Assembly: GCA_902766525.1 (NCBI GenBank)
Contig: CACXDX010000021.1
Span: 1-15,928 of the forward strand
From: an uncultured Bacillota bacterium
GTDB taxonomy: Bacteria; Bacillota; Dehalobacteriia; UBA7702
Length of the DNA: 15,928 bases
Reading direction: 5' to 3'
This document shows positions 1 to 7,028 of the stretch, one piece after another. Numbering within the stretch: the stretch's first letter is position 1; each line of letters opens with the position of its first letter. Both the position numbers and the translations under genes were made by a program. A model generated the notes under the pieces. It ran no database searches and had not been told where the DNA came from. It was given only the letters and a program-made list of their open reading frames with translations.

Positions 1-1413
1 TTTCATCTCATCGTCGAGATCATGGCCAAACACAGCAACGTGATCCTCTGCGATGAAAACATGACGATCCTCGCCGCGATCAAGCCCTACGGCAATGCCG
101 TCTCCCGCTACCGCCGAGTTCTTCCCGGCGAAAGCTATGTGGCGCCGCCGCCGAGCGGCAAGGATAATCCACTGCTCCTGACGGAGGAGGAATTTGCCGA
201 CCGTCTGCTCGAAAACGATTTGGACCTCAGCCTCAAGCAGTCCCTGCTCCAAAAGATCGAGGGCATCTCCCCTGCCACCGCGGCGGAGCTGCTCTACCGC
301 AGCGGCATCCCCGCCGACTTCGCGCTGGAGGAAGCCGGCAGCCATGAATTTCGCCGTCTCTTCCGGGAGATCCGTTCTCTCATCGAAGCGGACAGCCGAC
401 CGACACTCAGCCGCGGCGGCGGCAAAACGCTGGATTTCTATTTTCAGCCTTTGCGTCATTACGAAGGGGAAGAGATATCATGCTCCGATCTGAACAGCCT
501 CCTCGACGCTTATTTCGGCGCAAAGGAAAAGGAAAACCGCTTCGCCTCGAAAAAGGCGTCGCTGCTGAAAATCGTGAGCCGCTTCAGAGATAAATCATCC
601 CGCACCGTGGCAAAGCAGCGGAAGGAGCTGGCCGCTGCCGTCGGCGGCGAGAAGTACCGCCTTTACGGCGAGGTCCTCAGCGCCAATCTTTATCGCGTCG
701 AGGATCACAGCGAGAGCGTCACTTTGGAAAATTTCTACGAAAACAACAAGCCTTTGACCATCCCCTTAAAAAAAGAGCTGACCGCCTCGGAAAACGCCGG
801 CCGTTATTTCAAACGCTACAATAAGGCCAAACAATCCAAAAACGCCATTCGGGAGCATCTGGAAAGAAACGAAGCGGAACATTCCTATCTGGAAAGCATC
901 TGCTATGAGATCGAAGCCGCCGCCGGCGAAGAGGAACTTTCCGAGATATTTAAGGAACTCAAACAGAGCGGCTACCTTAAGGAAAAGAGAGATAAAAAAC
1001 GGGAGAAGCAGATAAAACCGCTTTCTCCCATCGAAGTAAGCTGTCTGGGCCATACCGTTCTCATCGGCCGCAACAACCGTCAAAACGATAAGCTGACGCT
1101 GCGGACCGCCCAAAAGGACGACCTCTGGCTTCACGCCAAGGACATTCCCGGCAGCCATGTGATCATCCGCCGCGGTGAAAAAGGGGAGATCCCCGAGGAA
1201 GTCATTGTCAGGGCCGCCGCCTTCGCCGCCTATCACAGCAAGGCCAAAGACGCGGCCAAAGTCCCCGTGGACTGTACCGAAGTCCGTCACGTCAAAAAGC
1301 CCAACGGCGCCCGTCCCGGCATGGTCATCTATTTTGAACAGACCACGATCATGGCCGTCCCCGAAAAGGAAAGGGACGAAAGCGAAAGCGAAGCCGGGAG
1401 CACTCCGGATTGA
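1..1413 (+). CDS. rqcH: Ribosome quality control factor RqcH (NFACT family), 5'-truncated
   Basis: The reading frame is open from base 1, so the gene starts upstream of the window; the ATG at 22 is internal. RqcH/NFACT proteins bind stalled 50S-peptidyl-tRNA complexes and add C-terminal alanine tails that mark the nascent chain for degradation. The first codons read FHLIVEIMAKHSNVIL, the end of the NFACT-N domain, and include the E-I-M triad known to matter in Bacillus RqcH. A helical, Lys/Glu-rich coiled-coil region follows (about fragment residues 250-340). Then comes the NFACT-R (DUF814) domain, with RQNDKLTLR and DDLWLHAKDIPGSH around residues 360-388, and an acidic Ser/Glu-rich tail. About 470 residues are visible; the family usually has about 570, so roughly 115 N-terminal residues are missing. 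It is convergent with rplT. The family call is firm; the RqcH role rests on homology. Confidence 0.93.
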   Translation, partial: FHLIVEIMAKHSNVILCDENMTILAAIKPYGNAVSRYRRVLPGESYVAPPPSGKDNPLLLTEEEFADRLLENDLDLSLKQSLLQKIEGISPATAAELLYRSGIPADFALEEAGSHEFRRLFREIRSLIEADSRPTLSRGGGKTLDFYFQPLRHYEGEEISCSDLNSLLDAYFGAKEKENRFASKKASLLKIVSRFRDKSSRTVAKQRKELAAAVGGEKYRLYGEVLSANLYRVEDHSESVTLENFYENNKPLTIPLKKELTASENAGRYFKRYNKAKQSKNAIREHLERNEAEHSYLESICYEIEAAAGEEELSEIFKELKQSGYLKEKRDKKREKQIKPLSPIEVSCLGHTVLIGRNNRQNDKLTLRTAQKDDLWLHAKDIPGSHVIIRRGEKGEIPEEVIVRAAAFAAYHSKAKDAAKVPVDCTEVRHVKKPNGARPGMVIYFEQTTIMAVPEKERDESESEAGSTPD

Positions 1414-1430
1414 ACGATCAAGACAAAAAA

Positions 1431-1472
1431 GACCTTCTTTCTCCGAAAACGGAGCGAAGAAGGTCTTCTTTT
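1431..1472 (+). terminator. Rho-independent terminator of rqcH
   Basis: The arm GACCTTCTTTCTCCG (1431-1445) pairs across an AAAA loop with CGGAGCGAAGAAGGTC (1450-1465), with one bulged C and one G-U pair. It is followed by TTCTTTT. An A-run upstream (1425-1430) would give some termination in the opposite direction too. It lies 18 bases after the rqcH stop codon. Confidence 0.85.
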
Positions 1473-1494
1473 GAAAATGGTCATCTGCCGCGCG

Positions 1495-1530
1495 AAGGAA
1501 AAAAGAGCCGTTTAAAACGGCTCTTTTTTT
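1495..1530 (-). terminator. Terminator of the infC-rpmI-rplT operon (works in both directions)
   Basis: The inverted repeat AAAAGAGCCG (1501-1510) / CGGCTCTTTT (1518-1527) sits 6 to 35 bases past the rplT stop codon. Read on the minus strand, the stem is followed by a T-run (the A-run 1499-1504). On the plus strand it is followed by seven T, so it can stop both converging transcripts. Confidence 0.85.
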
Positions 1531-1535
1531 ATGCT

Positions 1536-1892
1536 TTATTTCAAATTCGCTTTGGCGATATCCACATAGCCTTTGAAGGCTTCGGGATCGTTGACGGCGA
1601 GATCCGCCAAAAGTTTGCGGTTGATACCGACGTTGGCGTTGTGCAGACCGTTCATCAGACGGCTGTAGGAGATATCGTTCATTCTCGCGGCGGCGTTGAT
1701 GCGGGTGATCCACAATTTTCTGAAATCGCCTTTCTTTTTGCGGCGATGGGCAAAGGCATAGGCGCCGGAGCGGATGGTCTGCTGTTTGGCGACGCGATAA
1801 AGCTTGGAATAGGAAGCTCTGTAGCCCTTGGCTAATTTTAAAACTCTTTTATGACGGGCATGCTTGGCCATGCCTCTTTTTACTCTGGTCAT
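1536..1892 (-). CDS. rplT: 50S ribosomal protein L20
   Basis: This 118-residue protein has the full L20 length and sequence: a very basic N-terminus (MTRVKRGMAKHARHKRVLKL), then YRVAKQQ, AYAHRRKKKGDFRKLWITRINAAAR-type segments and YSRLMNGL. L20 binds 23S rRNA early in assembly of the large subunit. In Bacillota it also represses its own operon by binding the infC leader. It is the last gene of infC-rpmI-rplT. A GGGGAGGA ribosome binding site lies 8 bases upstream of the ATG, and 15 bases separate it from rpmI. Confidence 0.98.
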   Translation of the reverse strand: MTRVKRGMAKHARHKRVLKLAKGYRASYSKLYRVAKQQTIRSGAYAFAHRRKKKGDFRKLWITRINAAARMNDISYSRLMNGLHNANVGINRKLLADLAVNDPEAFKGYVDIAKANLK

Positions 1893-1907
1893 TTTGCGTT
1901 CCTCCCC

Positions 1908-2102
1908 TTACAGACCTAACATTCTCTTGACTTGTTTCATATTGGCATCGGAGACGAGTGTCCCCTTTCTCAGATTTCTTTTTCTCTTGGCGGATTTCTT
2001 GTTCAGAATATGGCTCTTGTAGGCTTTATGTCTCGCCACTTTGCCGGTGCCGGTAACTTTCGTTCTTTTGGCCAGACCGCGATGGGTTTTCATTTTAGGC
2101 AT
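1908..2102 (-). CDS. rpmI: 50S ribosomal protein L35
   Basis: This 64-residue, Lys/Arg-rich protein begins MPKMKTHRGLAKRTKVTGTG and carries KKSAKRKRNLRKGTLV, the typical L35 pattern; the length is normal for the family. It is a small component of the 50S subunit. An AAGGAGA site precedes the ATG. It lies 19 bases after infC and 15 bases before rplT, in the usual infC-rpmI-rplT order, and is surely cotranscribed with both. Confidence 0.98.
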   Translation of the reverse strand: MPKMKTHRGLAKRTKVTGTGKVARHKAYKSHILNKKSAKRKRNLRKGTLVSDANMKQVKRMLGL

Positions 2103-2121
2103 TTTCGATTTTCTCCTTTTT

Positions 2122-2667
2122 TTATTTCTTTTGTTTATCTTTGCGCGCTTTATCTTTTTCGGTTTTGGGGCCGAGAATCATATTCATATTGCGCCCCTCG
2201 ACTTTCGGTGTTTTTTCGATAACGGAACACTCTTCCAGACACTGCGCCATACGCAAACAGAGTTCTTTGCCGAGATCGGGATGGGTGATCTCACGGCCGC
2301 GGAACATGATCGTAACTTTCACTTTGTTGCCGCTTTTGAGGAAACGTTCCCCGTTTTTCGCTTTGGTCTCAAAATCATGATCTTCGATATTCGGACGGAG
2401 CTTGACTTCTTTGATTGCGATCACTTTTTGATTCTTCTTCGTTTCCTTTTCGCGTTTCACCTGCTCAAAACGGTATTTCCCGTAATCCATGATTTTGCAG
2501 ACCGGGGGTTTGGCCTGGGGAGCGATCTCAACCAGATCAAGACCGCGGTCAGCGGAGATCTGCTGGGCCTCTTTGGTGGGAACGATATCCAGCTGCGTGC
2601 CGTCGGAATCGATGAGACGCACTTGAGGAACGCGAATTTGTTCGTTGATACGCAATTCTTTAAATAT
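2122..2667 (-). CDS. infC: Translation initiation factor IF-3, probable AUA start
   Basis: IF-3 binds the 30S subunit and checks the start codon and initiator tRNA. The protein reads RINEQIRVPQVRLIDSDG, the IF-3 N-terminal domain, then a Lys-rich linker and a C-terminal domain with DFETKAKNGERFL and MFRGREI. No ATG or GTG lies near the start. TTG at 2655 is in frame, but it is 21 bases from the only good ribosome binding site (GGAGGTG, about 2677-2683 on the minus strand). The in-frame ATA at 2667-2665 lies 9 bases from GGAGG and an in-frame stop lies just upstream (2676-2674). I therefore place the start at ATA, giving 181 residues. infC is known for rare AUU-type starts, through which IF-3 represses its own translation. 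The family call is firm; the start codon is an inference. Confidence 0.95.
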   Translation of the reverse strand: MFKELRINEQIRVPQVRLIDSDGTQLDIVPTKEAQQISADRGLDLVEIAPQAKPPVCKIMDYGKYRFEQVKREKETKKNQKVIAIKEVKLRPNIEDHDFETKAKNGERFLKSGNKVKVTIMFRGREITHPDLGKELCLRMAQCLEECSVIEKTPKVEGRNMNMILGPKTEKDKARKDKQKK

Positions 2668-2694
2668 AGCTGTTCACCTCCACGTGATTTTTTG

Positions 2695-2723
2695 CAAAGA
2701 AAAAGCGGATGAACTCCATCCGC
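2695..2723 (-). terminator. Attenuator hairpin in the infC leader
   Basis: On the minus strand GCGGATG / CATCCGC (2723-2717 and 2711-2705, loop of 5) is followed by TTTTTCTTT. This is a complete intrinsic terminator placed before the infC ribosome binding site rather than after a gene, as expected for transcription attenuation. Confidence 0.75.
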
Positions 2724-2827
2724 GACATCACATAACAATAAGCGCAATGATCCTCTGCGCGTTATGAACCTTACAGCCGCCCTTGGGCGCAAGGTGAGAA
2801 GCGGATTGACTTCTTCTTTGTTGAACA
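2695..2827 (-). promoter_or_regulatory. infC leader RNA, L20-type autoregulatory leader
   Basis: The leader of about 150 nucleotides runs from the mapped-by-eye promoter to the infC ribosome binding site. It contains a GC-rich hairpin (around 2777-2795) and ends in an intrinsic-terminator-like stem. In Bacillota, L20 (the product of rplT, third gene of this operon) binds such leaders and causes premature termination. I infer an L20 leader from position and layout; the pseudoknot or L20-site mimic was not folded. Confidence 0.65.
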
Positions 2828-2833
2828 GAAAAC

Positions 2834-2862
2834 AGTTTACCACAAAAAACATGGTTTGTCAA
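2834..2862 (-). promoter_or_regulatory. Housekeeping promoter of infC-rpmI-rplT
   Basis: On the minus strand a perfect -35 TTGACA (2862-2857) is separated by 17 bases from the -10 TAAACT (2839-2834). It begins only 8 bases after the stop codon of the upstream dehydrogenase gene, with no terminator between. The operon can therefore be read from its own promoter and by read-through. Confidence 0.85.
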
Positions 2863-2869
2863 TGATTTT

Positions 2870-3880
2870 TTAAAGATATAAAAACATCGGGAAAGTCAGA
2901 TATTCACTTTCACCGAGCCGGTCGATGGTTTTGTATCCCGGTTCCGCGCGCATCAGCTGAGGAATGCGGTTGACGACGGCGGCGGCGGTATGCCGCAGCG
3001 TGTCGGGAGATCGGACCTCAAAGCTCAAAGAGGGTTCCCCCGTCAGCTTCCAGCGGCAGACGTCGTGATCGCCGGCGGTGTAGATCTTGCCGACGCATTC
3101 TGCTTCGATGACGCCGCCGAAGACCGTATCGGCCCAAACATGGCTGCTCATCCCCGTCACCAGCCCTTTGTCGACGCGTTTTTCAAGGGAGACCGAATAG
3201 AGCGGTTCGTGATGGACGTAGGGCGTGCAGCGATGCACCGTATTTACGGGGCCCCAGCCCAGCTCCAAACTGAGCAGTTCGATGCTGTTGAGGATATAGG
3301 TATAAGCGTCGCTCTTTTGAAAGCGTTCGTTAAATTCTTTCACCGTCAGACCCACGCCGTGATCGGCGGCGAGGGAGGGGCCGTATTCATCGACGTCATA
3401 GCGGAGAAAGCCGCTGATGCGGTCGATGCGGCTCATGGAGGCGGCGAAGGTTTTTAGAGAATGGAGCCAGAAGCAGTCCTGAAAACCCGATGCCGTCAGC
3501 GTGCAGCGGTGTTCCTTAGCCAGCGCGTCGAGGTAGGAAGCGGTTTCGGGATCGGAGCTAAAGGGGAAGAGCGCCTCCTCGGAGGTGGTGATCGTATCGA
3601 CGCCCGCTTTTAAGCAGGTTTCCAGAAGCGGCCGCACATCCTTCAGGCGGCTGCCGACGGAAACCACGGCGGCGTCGGGTCTGCTCTCCTCGAGGGCGGC
3701 GGCGAGATCGCCGCCGATATGAACGCCGGCGAATTCATTCCCCAAAAGGGCGGGATCGCTGTCGACGGCGGCGCAGACGATGCCGCCGTGCCGACCGACG
3801 TATTCGGCGATGAGCTTGCCGGTATTGCCGCAGCCGACGCACAGCACACGGACTTTTCGCACTTCACCGCGACGGTACAA
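2870..3880 (-). CDS. NAD(P)-dependent 2,4-diaminopentanoate dehydrogenase-like / dihydrodipicolinate reductase-like oxidoreductase
   Basis: This protein of 336 residues has an N-terminal Rossmann fold with GCGNTG at residues 16-21 and an acidic residue (VDSD) after the second strand. A C-terminal half of the kind found in 2,4-diaminopentanoate dehydrogenases follows, ending in VNRIPQ and AEPGYKTIDRL. Such enzymes oxidise or reduce C-N bonds in amino acid metabolism with NAD(P), and are often annotated as dihydrodipicolinate reductase-like. The true substrate cannot be read here: no ornithine-fermentation or lysine-pathway genes are nearby. The TTG start at 3880 has a GGGGGAG site 6-7 bases upstream; a GTG six codons further in is the alternative. 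It sits between thrS and infC, which are often adjacent in Bacillota. The fold is fairly sure, the reaction is not. Confidence 0.7.
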   Translation of the reverse strand: MYRRGEVRKVRVLCVGCGNTGKLIAEYVGRHGGIVCAAVDSDPALLGNEFAGVHIGGDLAAALEESRPDAAVVSVGSRLKDVRPLLETCLKAGVDTITTSEEALFPFSSDPETASYLDALAKEHRCTLTASGFQDCFWLHSLKTFAASMSRIDRISGFLRYDVDEYGPSLAADHGVGLTVKEFNERFQKSDAYTYILNSIELLSLELGWGPVNTVHRCTPYVHHEPLYSVSLEKRVDKGLVTGMSSHVWADTVFGGVIEAECVGKIYTAGDHDVCRWKLTGEPSLSFEVRSPDTLRHTAAAVVNRIPQLMRAEPGYKTIDRLGESEYLTFPMFLYL

Positions 3881-3912
3881 AACGATCTCCCCCTTTCCTT
3901 CAAACTGTTTTT

Positions 3913-3941
3913 ATTATAACACAACCGCCTCACAACGTAAA
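3913..3941 (-). promoter_or_regulatory. Promoter of the dehydrogenase-like gene
   Basis: On the minus strand a perfect -10 TATAAT (3918-3913) has a weaker -35 TTTACG (3941-3936) at 17-base spacing. It lies 10 bases after the thrS stop codon, with no terminator in between, so both read-through and independent expression are possible. Confidence 0.65.
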
Positions 3942-3950
3942 GAACGGGAT

Positions 3951-5864
3951 TCAGCCGTTGCTGCGTTCTTTGATTTCGGCGACGATCTTTTCGATCAGTT
4001 CATCCACGGCCATCGTGCCCTGATCGCCCTTGCCGAGACGGCGCACGGAGATGAGGCCGTTTTCCACTTCCTTATCACCGGCCACGAGGATATAGGGGAT
4101 CTTCTGGGTGACGGCTTCCCTGATCTTATAGCCGACTTTTTCATTGCGGCTGTCCACTTCCACGCGCAGACCGGCAGCCTTCATTTTTTCGGCGACCTCT
4201 TCCGCGTAGGGCAGCTGTTTGTCGGTGATGGACATCAGCCGCACCTGCACCGGGCTGAGCCAGGTCGGGAAAGCGCCGGCGAAATGTTCGGTGAGGATGC
4301 CGATAAACCGCTCGATGCTGCCGAAGAGCACGCGGTGGATCATGACGGGACGATGCTTTTCACCGTCTTCACCGACGTAGGTCATATCGAATTTTTCCGG
4401 CAGCTGAAAGTCGAGCTGGATCGTACCGCACTGCCAGGTTCTGCCGAGACAGTCGGTGAGATGGAAATCGATCTTGGGGCCGTAAAAGGCGCCGTCGCCT
4501 TCGTTGACAACGTAATCGAGACCGTCCTCTTCCATGGCCTCTCTCAGCGCCGTGGTGGCGATATCCCAGATCTCATCGCTGCCCATGGCCTTTTCCGGCT
4601 TGGTGGAGAGCTCCAGATGATAATCGAAACCGAAGAGGCCGTAGACCTTATCGATGAGGCGGATCACGCCTTTGATCTCCTCTTTGATCTGGGATTCCAG
4701 CATGAAGATGTGGGCGTCGTCCTGGGTGAAGCAGCGCACCCGCATCAGCCCGTGAAGAGCGCCGCTCTTTTCGTGGCGATGGACGAGACCCATTTCACCC
4801 ATGCGGATCGGCAGTTCTCTGTAGCTGTGCAGATTATTCTTGTAGACGAGGATCGCGCCGGGACAGTTCATCGGTTTAACGGCGTAATCGGCGTCGTCGA
4901 TCTTGGTGAAATACATATTGTCCTTATAATGATCCCAATGGCCGGAACGTTCCCAGAGCTCGCGGTTGAGGATCATCGGCGTGCGGATCTCCTGATAACC
5001 GGCTTCGGCGTGGATTTCCCGCCAGAAATTTTCCAGCTCATTGCGGAGGATCATGCCTTTGGGCAGGAAGAAGGGGAAGCCGGGTCCTTCGTCCATGATC
5101 GTGAAGAGACCGAGTTCGGCGCCGAGGCGGCGATGGTCGCGCTTTTTCGCTTCTTCCAGCAGGTTGAGATATTCTTCAAGCTGCGCTTTCTTCGGGAAGG
5201 AGGTGGCGTAGACGCGCTGCAGCATCTTATTCTTTTCGTCGCCGCGCCAGTAAGCGCCGGCGATGGACATCACCTTAAAGGCCTTGATCTTTTCGGTGGA
5301 GGGCAGATGGGGCCCGGCGCAGAGATCGAGGAAATCCCCCTGACGGTAGGTGCTGATCTCGGCGTCTTCGGGCAGATCGTTGATGAGTTCCACCTTGTAT
5401 TTTTCGCCCCGTTCCTCAAAATAGCGGAGCGCCTCTTCGCGGCTGATCACCGATTTTTCAAAGACGCTCTTCTTCGCGGCGAGGCGGGCCATTTCCTTTT
5501 CGATGGCCTCGAAATCGTCTTCGCTGAAGACGTGTTCCGAATCGAAATCATAGTAAAATCCGTCTTTGATGGCGGGACCGATCCCGAATTTGGTGCCGGG
5601 GAAGAGACTCTGCACGGCTTCGGCCAGCAGATGGGAGCTGCTGTGGCGGAAGACTCTTTTGCCTTCTTCATCATCCCAGGTAAGGATCTTCAAAGCGACG
5701 TCGTGATCGAGAACGGTGGTGAGGTCCTTCACCTTGCCGTCCACTTCACCGGCGAGGGCGTTCTTCGCCAGCTTATGACTGATGCTGTCGGCGACGTCGG
5801 CGATGGTCACGGCCCGATCGTAAACGCGGCTGCCGCCGTCGGGAAAAGTTACGGTAATACTCAT
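3951..5864 (-). CDS. thrS: Threonyl-tRNA synthetase
   Basis: ThrS charges tRNA-Thr with threonine and edits mischarged serine. The 637 residues cover the whole family length. They comprise a TGS domain (about 1-62); an editing domain with HxxxH at H74/H78 and C182/H186 (LCAGPH); a class II catalytic core with zinc ligands C334 (MNCPG), H385 (DDAHIF) and H510 (MIHRVLFGS), motif 2 around VHRHEKSG; and a C-terminal anticodon-binding domain (LPYAEEV to the end). The ATG has a GGAGGT site 8 bases upstream. It is transcribed behind a T-box leader, so expression should rise when uncharged tRNA-Thr accumulates. No terminator follows; the next promoter begins within 10 bases. Confidence 0.98.
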   Translation of the reverse strand: MSITVTFPDGGSRVYDRAVTIADVADSISHKLAKNALAGEVDGKVKDLTTVLDHDVALKILTWDDEEGKRVFRHSSSHLLAEAVQSLFPGTKFGIGPAIKDGFYYDFDSEHVFSEDDFEAIEKEMARLAAKKSVFEKSVISREEALRYFEERGEKYKVELINDLPEDAEISTYRQGDFLDLCAGPHLPSTEKIKAFKVMSIAGAYWRGDEKNKMLQRVYATSFPKKAQLEEYLNLLEEAKKRDHRRLGAELGLFTIMDEGPGFPFFLPKGMILRNELENFWREIHAEAGYQEIRTPMILNRELWERSGHWDHYKDNMYFTKIDDADYAVKPMNCPGAILVYKNNLHSYRELPIRMGEMGLVHRHEKSGALHGLMRVRCFTQDDAHIFMLESQIKEEIKGVIRLIDKVYGLFGFDYHLELSTKPEKAMGSDEIWDIATTALREAMEEDGLDYVVNEGDGAFYGPKIDFHLTDCLGRTWQCGTIQLDFQLPEKFDMTYVGEDGEKHRPVMIHRVLFGSIERFIGILTEHFAGAFPTWLSPVQVRLMSITDKQLPYAEEVAEKMKAAGLRVEVDSRNEKVGYKIREAVTQKIPYILVAGDKEVENGLISVRRLGKGDQGTMAVDELIEKIVAEIKERSNG

Positions 5865-5893
5865 TTTTTCTACCTCCGATCAAAATACAAAAT

Positions 5894-5925
5894 AAAAAAG
5901 CGCCTCGCTCCATAGAGACGAGACG
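5894..5925 (-). terminator. T-box-controlled terminator before thrS
   Basis: On the minus strand CGTCTCGTCTC (5925-5915) pairs through a TATG loop with GAGCGAGGCG (5910-5901), with one bulged T, and runs into C plus six T (5900-5894). The 5' arm directly follows the T-box, so antiterminator and terminator are mutually exclusive. Confidence 0.9.
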
Positions 5926-6121
5926 ACCCGCGGTTCCACTCTGCTTAAAGAGCCCAAGCTCTTTCCCTTTTTCGCCGGTAACGACGGCGCTGCGTCTTCC
6001 CATACTGCCTTCCGGGAAGCGGCTCCAAAGCGGTTTTCTCCCTCGGTCCGACAACGCCTCGCAGCAAACGGCGTCTCTCTGCGGACGGTATCCGAAGGAT
6101 ACTCTCTTTTTCACAGCATTT
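5894..6121 (-). promoter_or_regulatory. T-box riboswitch leader of thrS
   Basis: On the minus strand the highly conserved T-box sequence AGTGGAACCGCGGGTCG (5940-5924) sits just before a terminator. Its TGGA bulge can pair with the NCCA end of uncharged tRNA. Upstream lie about 180 bases with several stems, including ACGCC/GGCGT and GTATCC/GGATAC, consistent with Stem I to III. Uncharged tRNA-Thr should stabilise the antiterminator and allow thrS transcription. I could not assign the specifier loop; three ACC (Thr) triplets at 6087-6089, 6045-6047 and 6032-6034 (minus-strand reading) are candidates. Confidence 0.93.
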
Positions 6122-6127
6122 GATGAT

Positions 6128-6157
6128 ATTTTACACCCGAAAGACGAATCTTGTCAA
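6128..6157 (-). promoter_or_regulatory. Promoter of the thrS T-box transcript
   Basis: On the minus strand -35 TTGACA (6157-6152) is followed after 18 bases by -10 TAAAAT (6133-6128). The predicted transcription start is near 6121, giving a leader of about 255 nucleotides before the thrS ATG. Confidence 0.85.
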
Positions 6158-6204
6158 GCATACCGCCGAAAAAAAATCATAGCCTTTAGCGAGGTGAACC
6201 GTTG

Positions 6205-6900
6205 ATGACCTTTTTTTCCATTTCCTCGCAAACGCTGCGCGCCGCCGTCATCGGCCTGATCCTGATCGCGATGATCGCCGCCGCCGCCGCTGCCGCGCAG
6301 ATCCACAAAAACCGCGTCAGCGAAAAAGAAGACTTCTTTTTCAACGCCTTAAACGATGTCGCCGCCTGGCAGAGCTACCGCTACTGTCTCGACGCGGACC
6401 TGCTTTTAAGCAACAACAAAAGAGCGAAAACGGCGCTCCGCGGCGAAGTCAGCGGAGAAGACCTGCGTGTTTTCGGCAAGCTCCTCGACACCGAGTTCGA
6501 CACCGCCGTCATCGGCGGCGAACGTCTGGTTTACGATAAAAAGCGCAGAGAGTGGCTGTCCCTGGAGGACAGTCCCGTGCCCGACACGCCCCTGCTCAAA
6601 AGTCTCGTCTATCCCGCCTTCCAGCTCGCTTTTGAGGATACGGTCTGCGTGCGCCCGCTGGGGAGGATCAAAAATAAAAGCGGCAAATGCATGCGCTTTT
6701 CCGTCGTGCCGCGGGAGGGCTATCACATCGCCGACGCCTATCTCGAGGACATTTCCCTCATCGTCGACGTCGACATCAAAAGCGGCCGCGTCGCCGCGGC
6801 GACGCTGAGGGCGAAAGCGAAAACGCCCCGGGAAAACGATCTGACCGTGAAAATGCGTTTCTTCGACGTCAATGAGGAGATCATCGTCGATCCCCGCTGA
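6205..6900 (+). CDS. Membrane-anchored protein of unknown function
   Basis: I do not recognise this 231-residue protein. A single hydrophobic segment near the N-terminus (about residues 11-31, ending in a run of seven alanines) is followed by a soluble domain of about 200 residues. That suggests a signal anchor with the domain outside the membrane. The soluble part has alternating beta-like stretches (TAVIGGERLVYDKKRREWLSL, residues near 105-125; IVDVDIKSGRVAAATLRAKAK near 190-210), vaguely like LolA/LppX-type lipid-binding folds, but this is only an impression. ATG at 6205 is 8 bases from GAGGTG; the TTG one codon earlier is the alternative. It is divergent from thrS; I found no clear promoter of its own. 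speD follows but has a separate promoter. Confidence 0.75.
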   Translation: MTFFSISSQTLRAAVIGLILIAMIAAAAAAAQIHKNRVSEKEDFFFNALNDVAAWQSYRYCLDADLLLSNNKRAKTALRGEVSGEDLRVFGKLLDTEFDTAVIGGERLVYDKKRREWLSLEDSPVPDTPLLKSLVYPAFQLAFEDTVCVRPLGRIKNKSGKCMRFSVVPREGYHIADAYLEDISLIVDVDIKSGRVAAATLRAKAKTPRENDLTVKMRFFDVNEEIIVDPR

Positions 6901-6965
6901 GCGGAAGTCTTTTCAAACGGTGAACGAACGAAGGATTCCGGGAGAAAATCCCGTGATTTCCGCTA

Positions 6966-6993
6966 TTGACTTTTCGTCATTTTATGATAAAAT
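6966..6993 (+). promoter_or_regulatory. Promoter of speD
   Basis: -35 TTGACT (6966-6971) and -10 TAAAAT (6988-6993) are 16 bases apart. The start near 7000 leaves a short leader before the ribosome binding site at 7011-7019. Confidence 0.75.
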
Positions 6994-7028
6994 ATTCTTG
7001 CATTATCGTAAGAAGGAGAACACCCGGA

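Noticed and set aside
766..1713. Open frame of about 315 codons on the minus strand running from rplT into rqcH
   Set aside because: It overlaps rplT in another frame, crosses two terminators and is antisense to rqcH.
3780..5915. Open frame of about 711 codons on the plus strand opposite thrS
   Set aside because: It is a mirror of the thrS coding frame; it has low-complexity Phe/Asp/Gly-rich content, no family resemblance and no ribosome binding site, and it crosses the thrS T-box edge.
6158..6182. GCATA...CATAGCC as a sigma-G-like promoter ahead of the gene at 6205
   Set aside because: The spacing is 15 bases instead of 17-18 and the -10 does not fit.
6939..6953. Hairpin CGGGA/TCCCG after the unknown gene at 6205
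   Set aside because: It has only 5 bp and no T-run, so it is not a convincing terminator.
6966..7028. Longer N-terminus for the SAM decarboxylase starting at 6966
   Set aside because: These bases are the promoter and ribosome binding site. The family N-terminus begins at TTG 7029, which places the cleavage pair at E62/S63.
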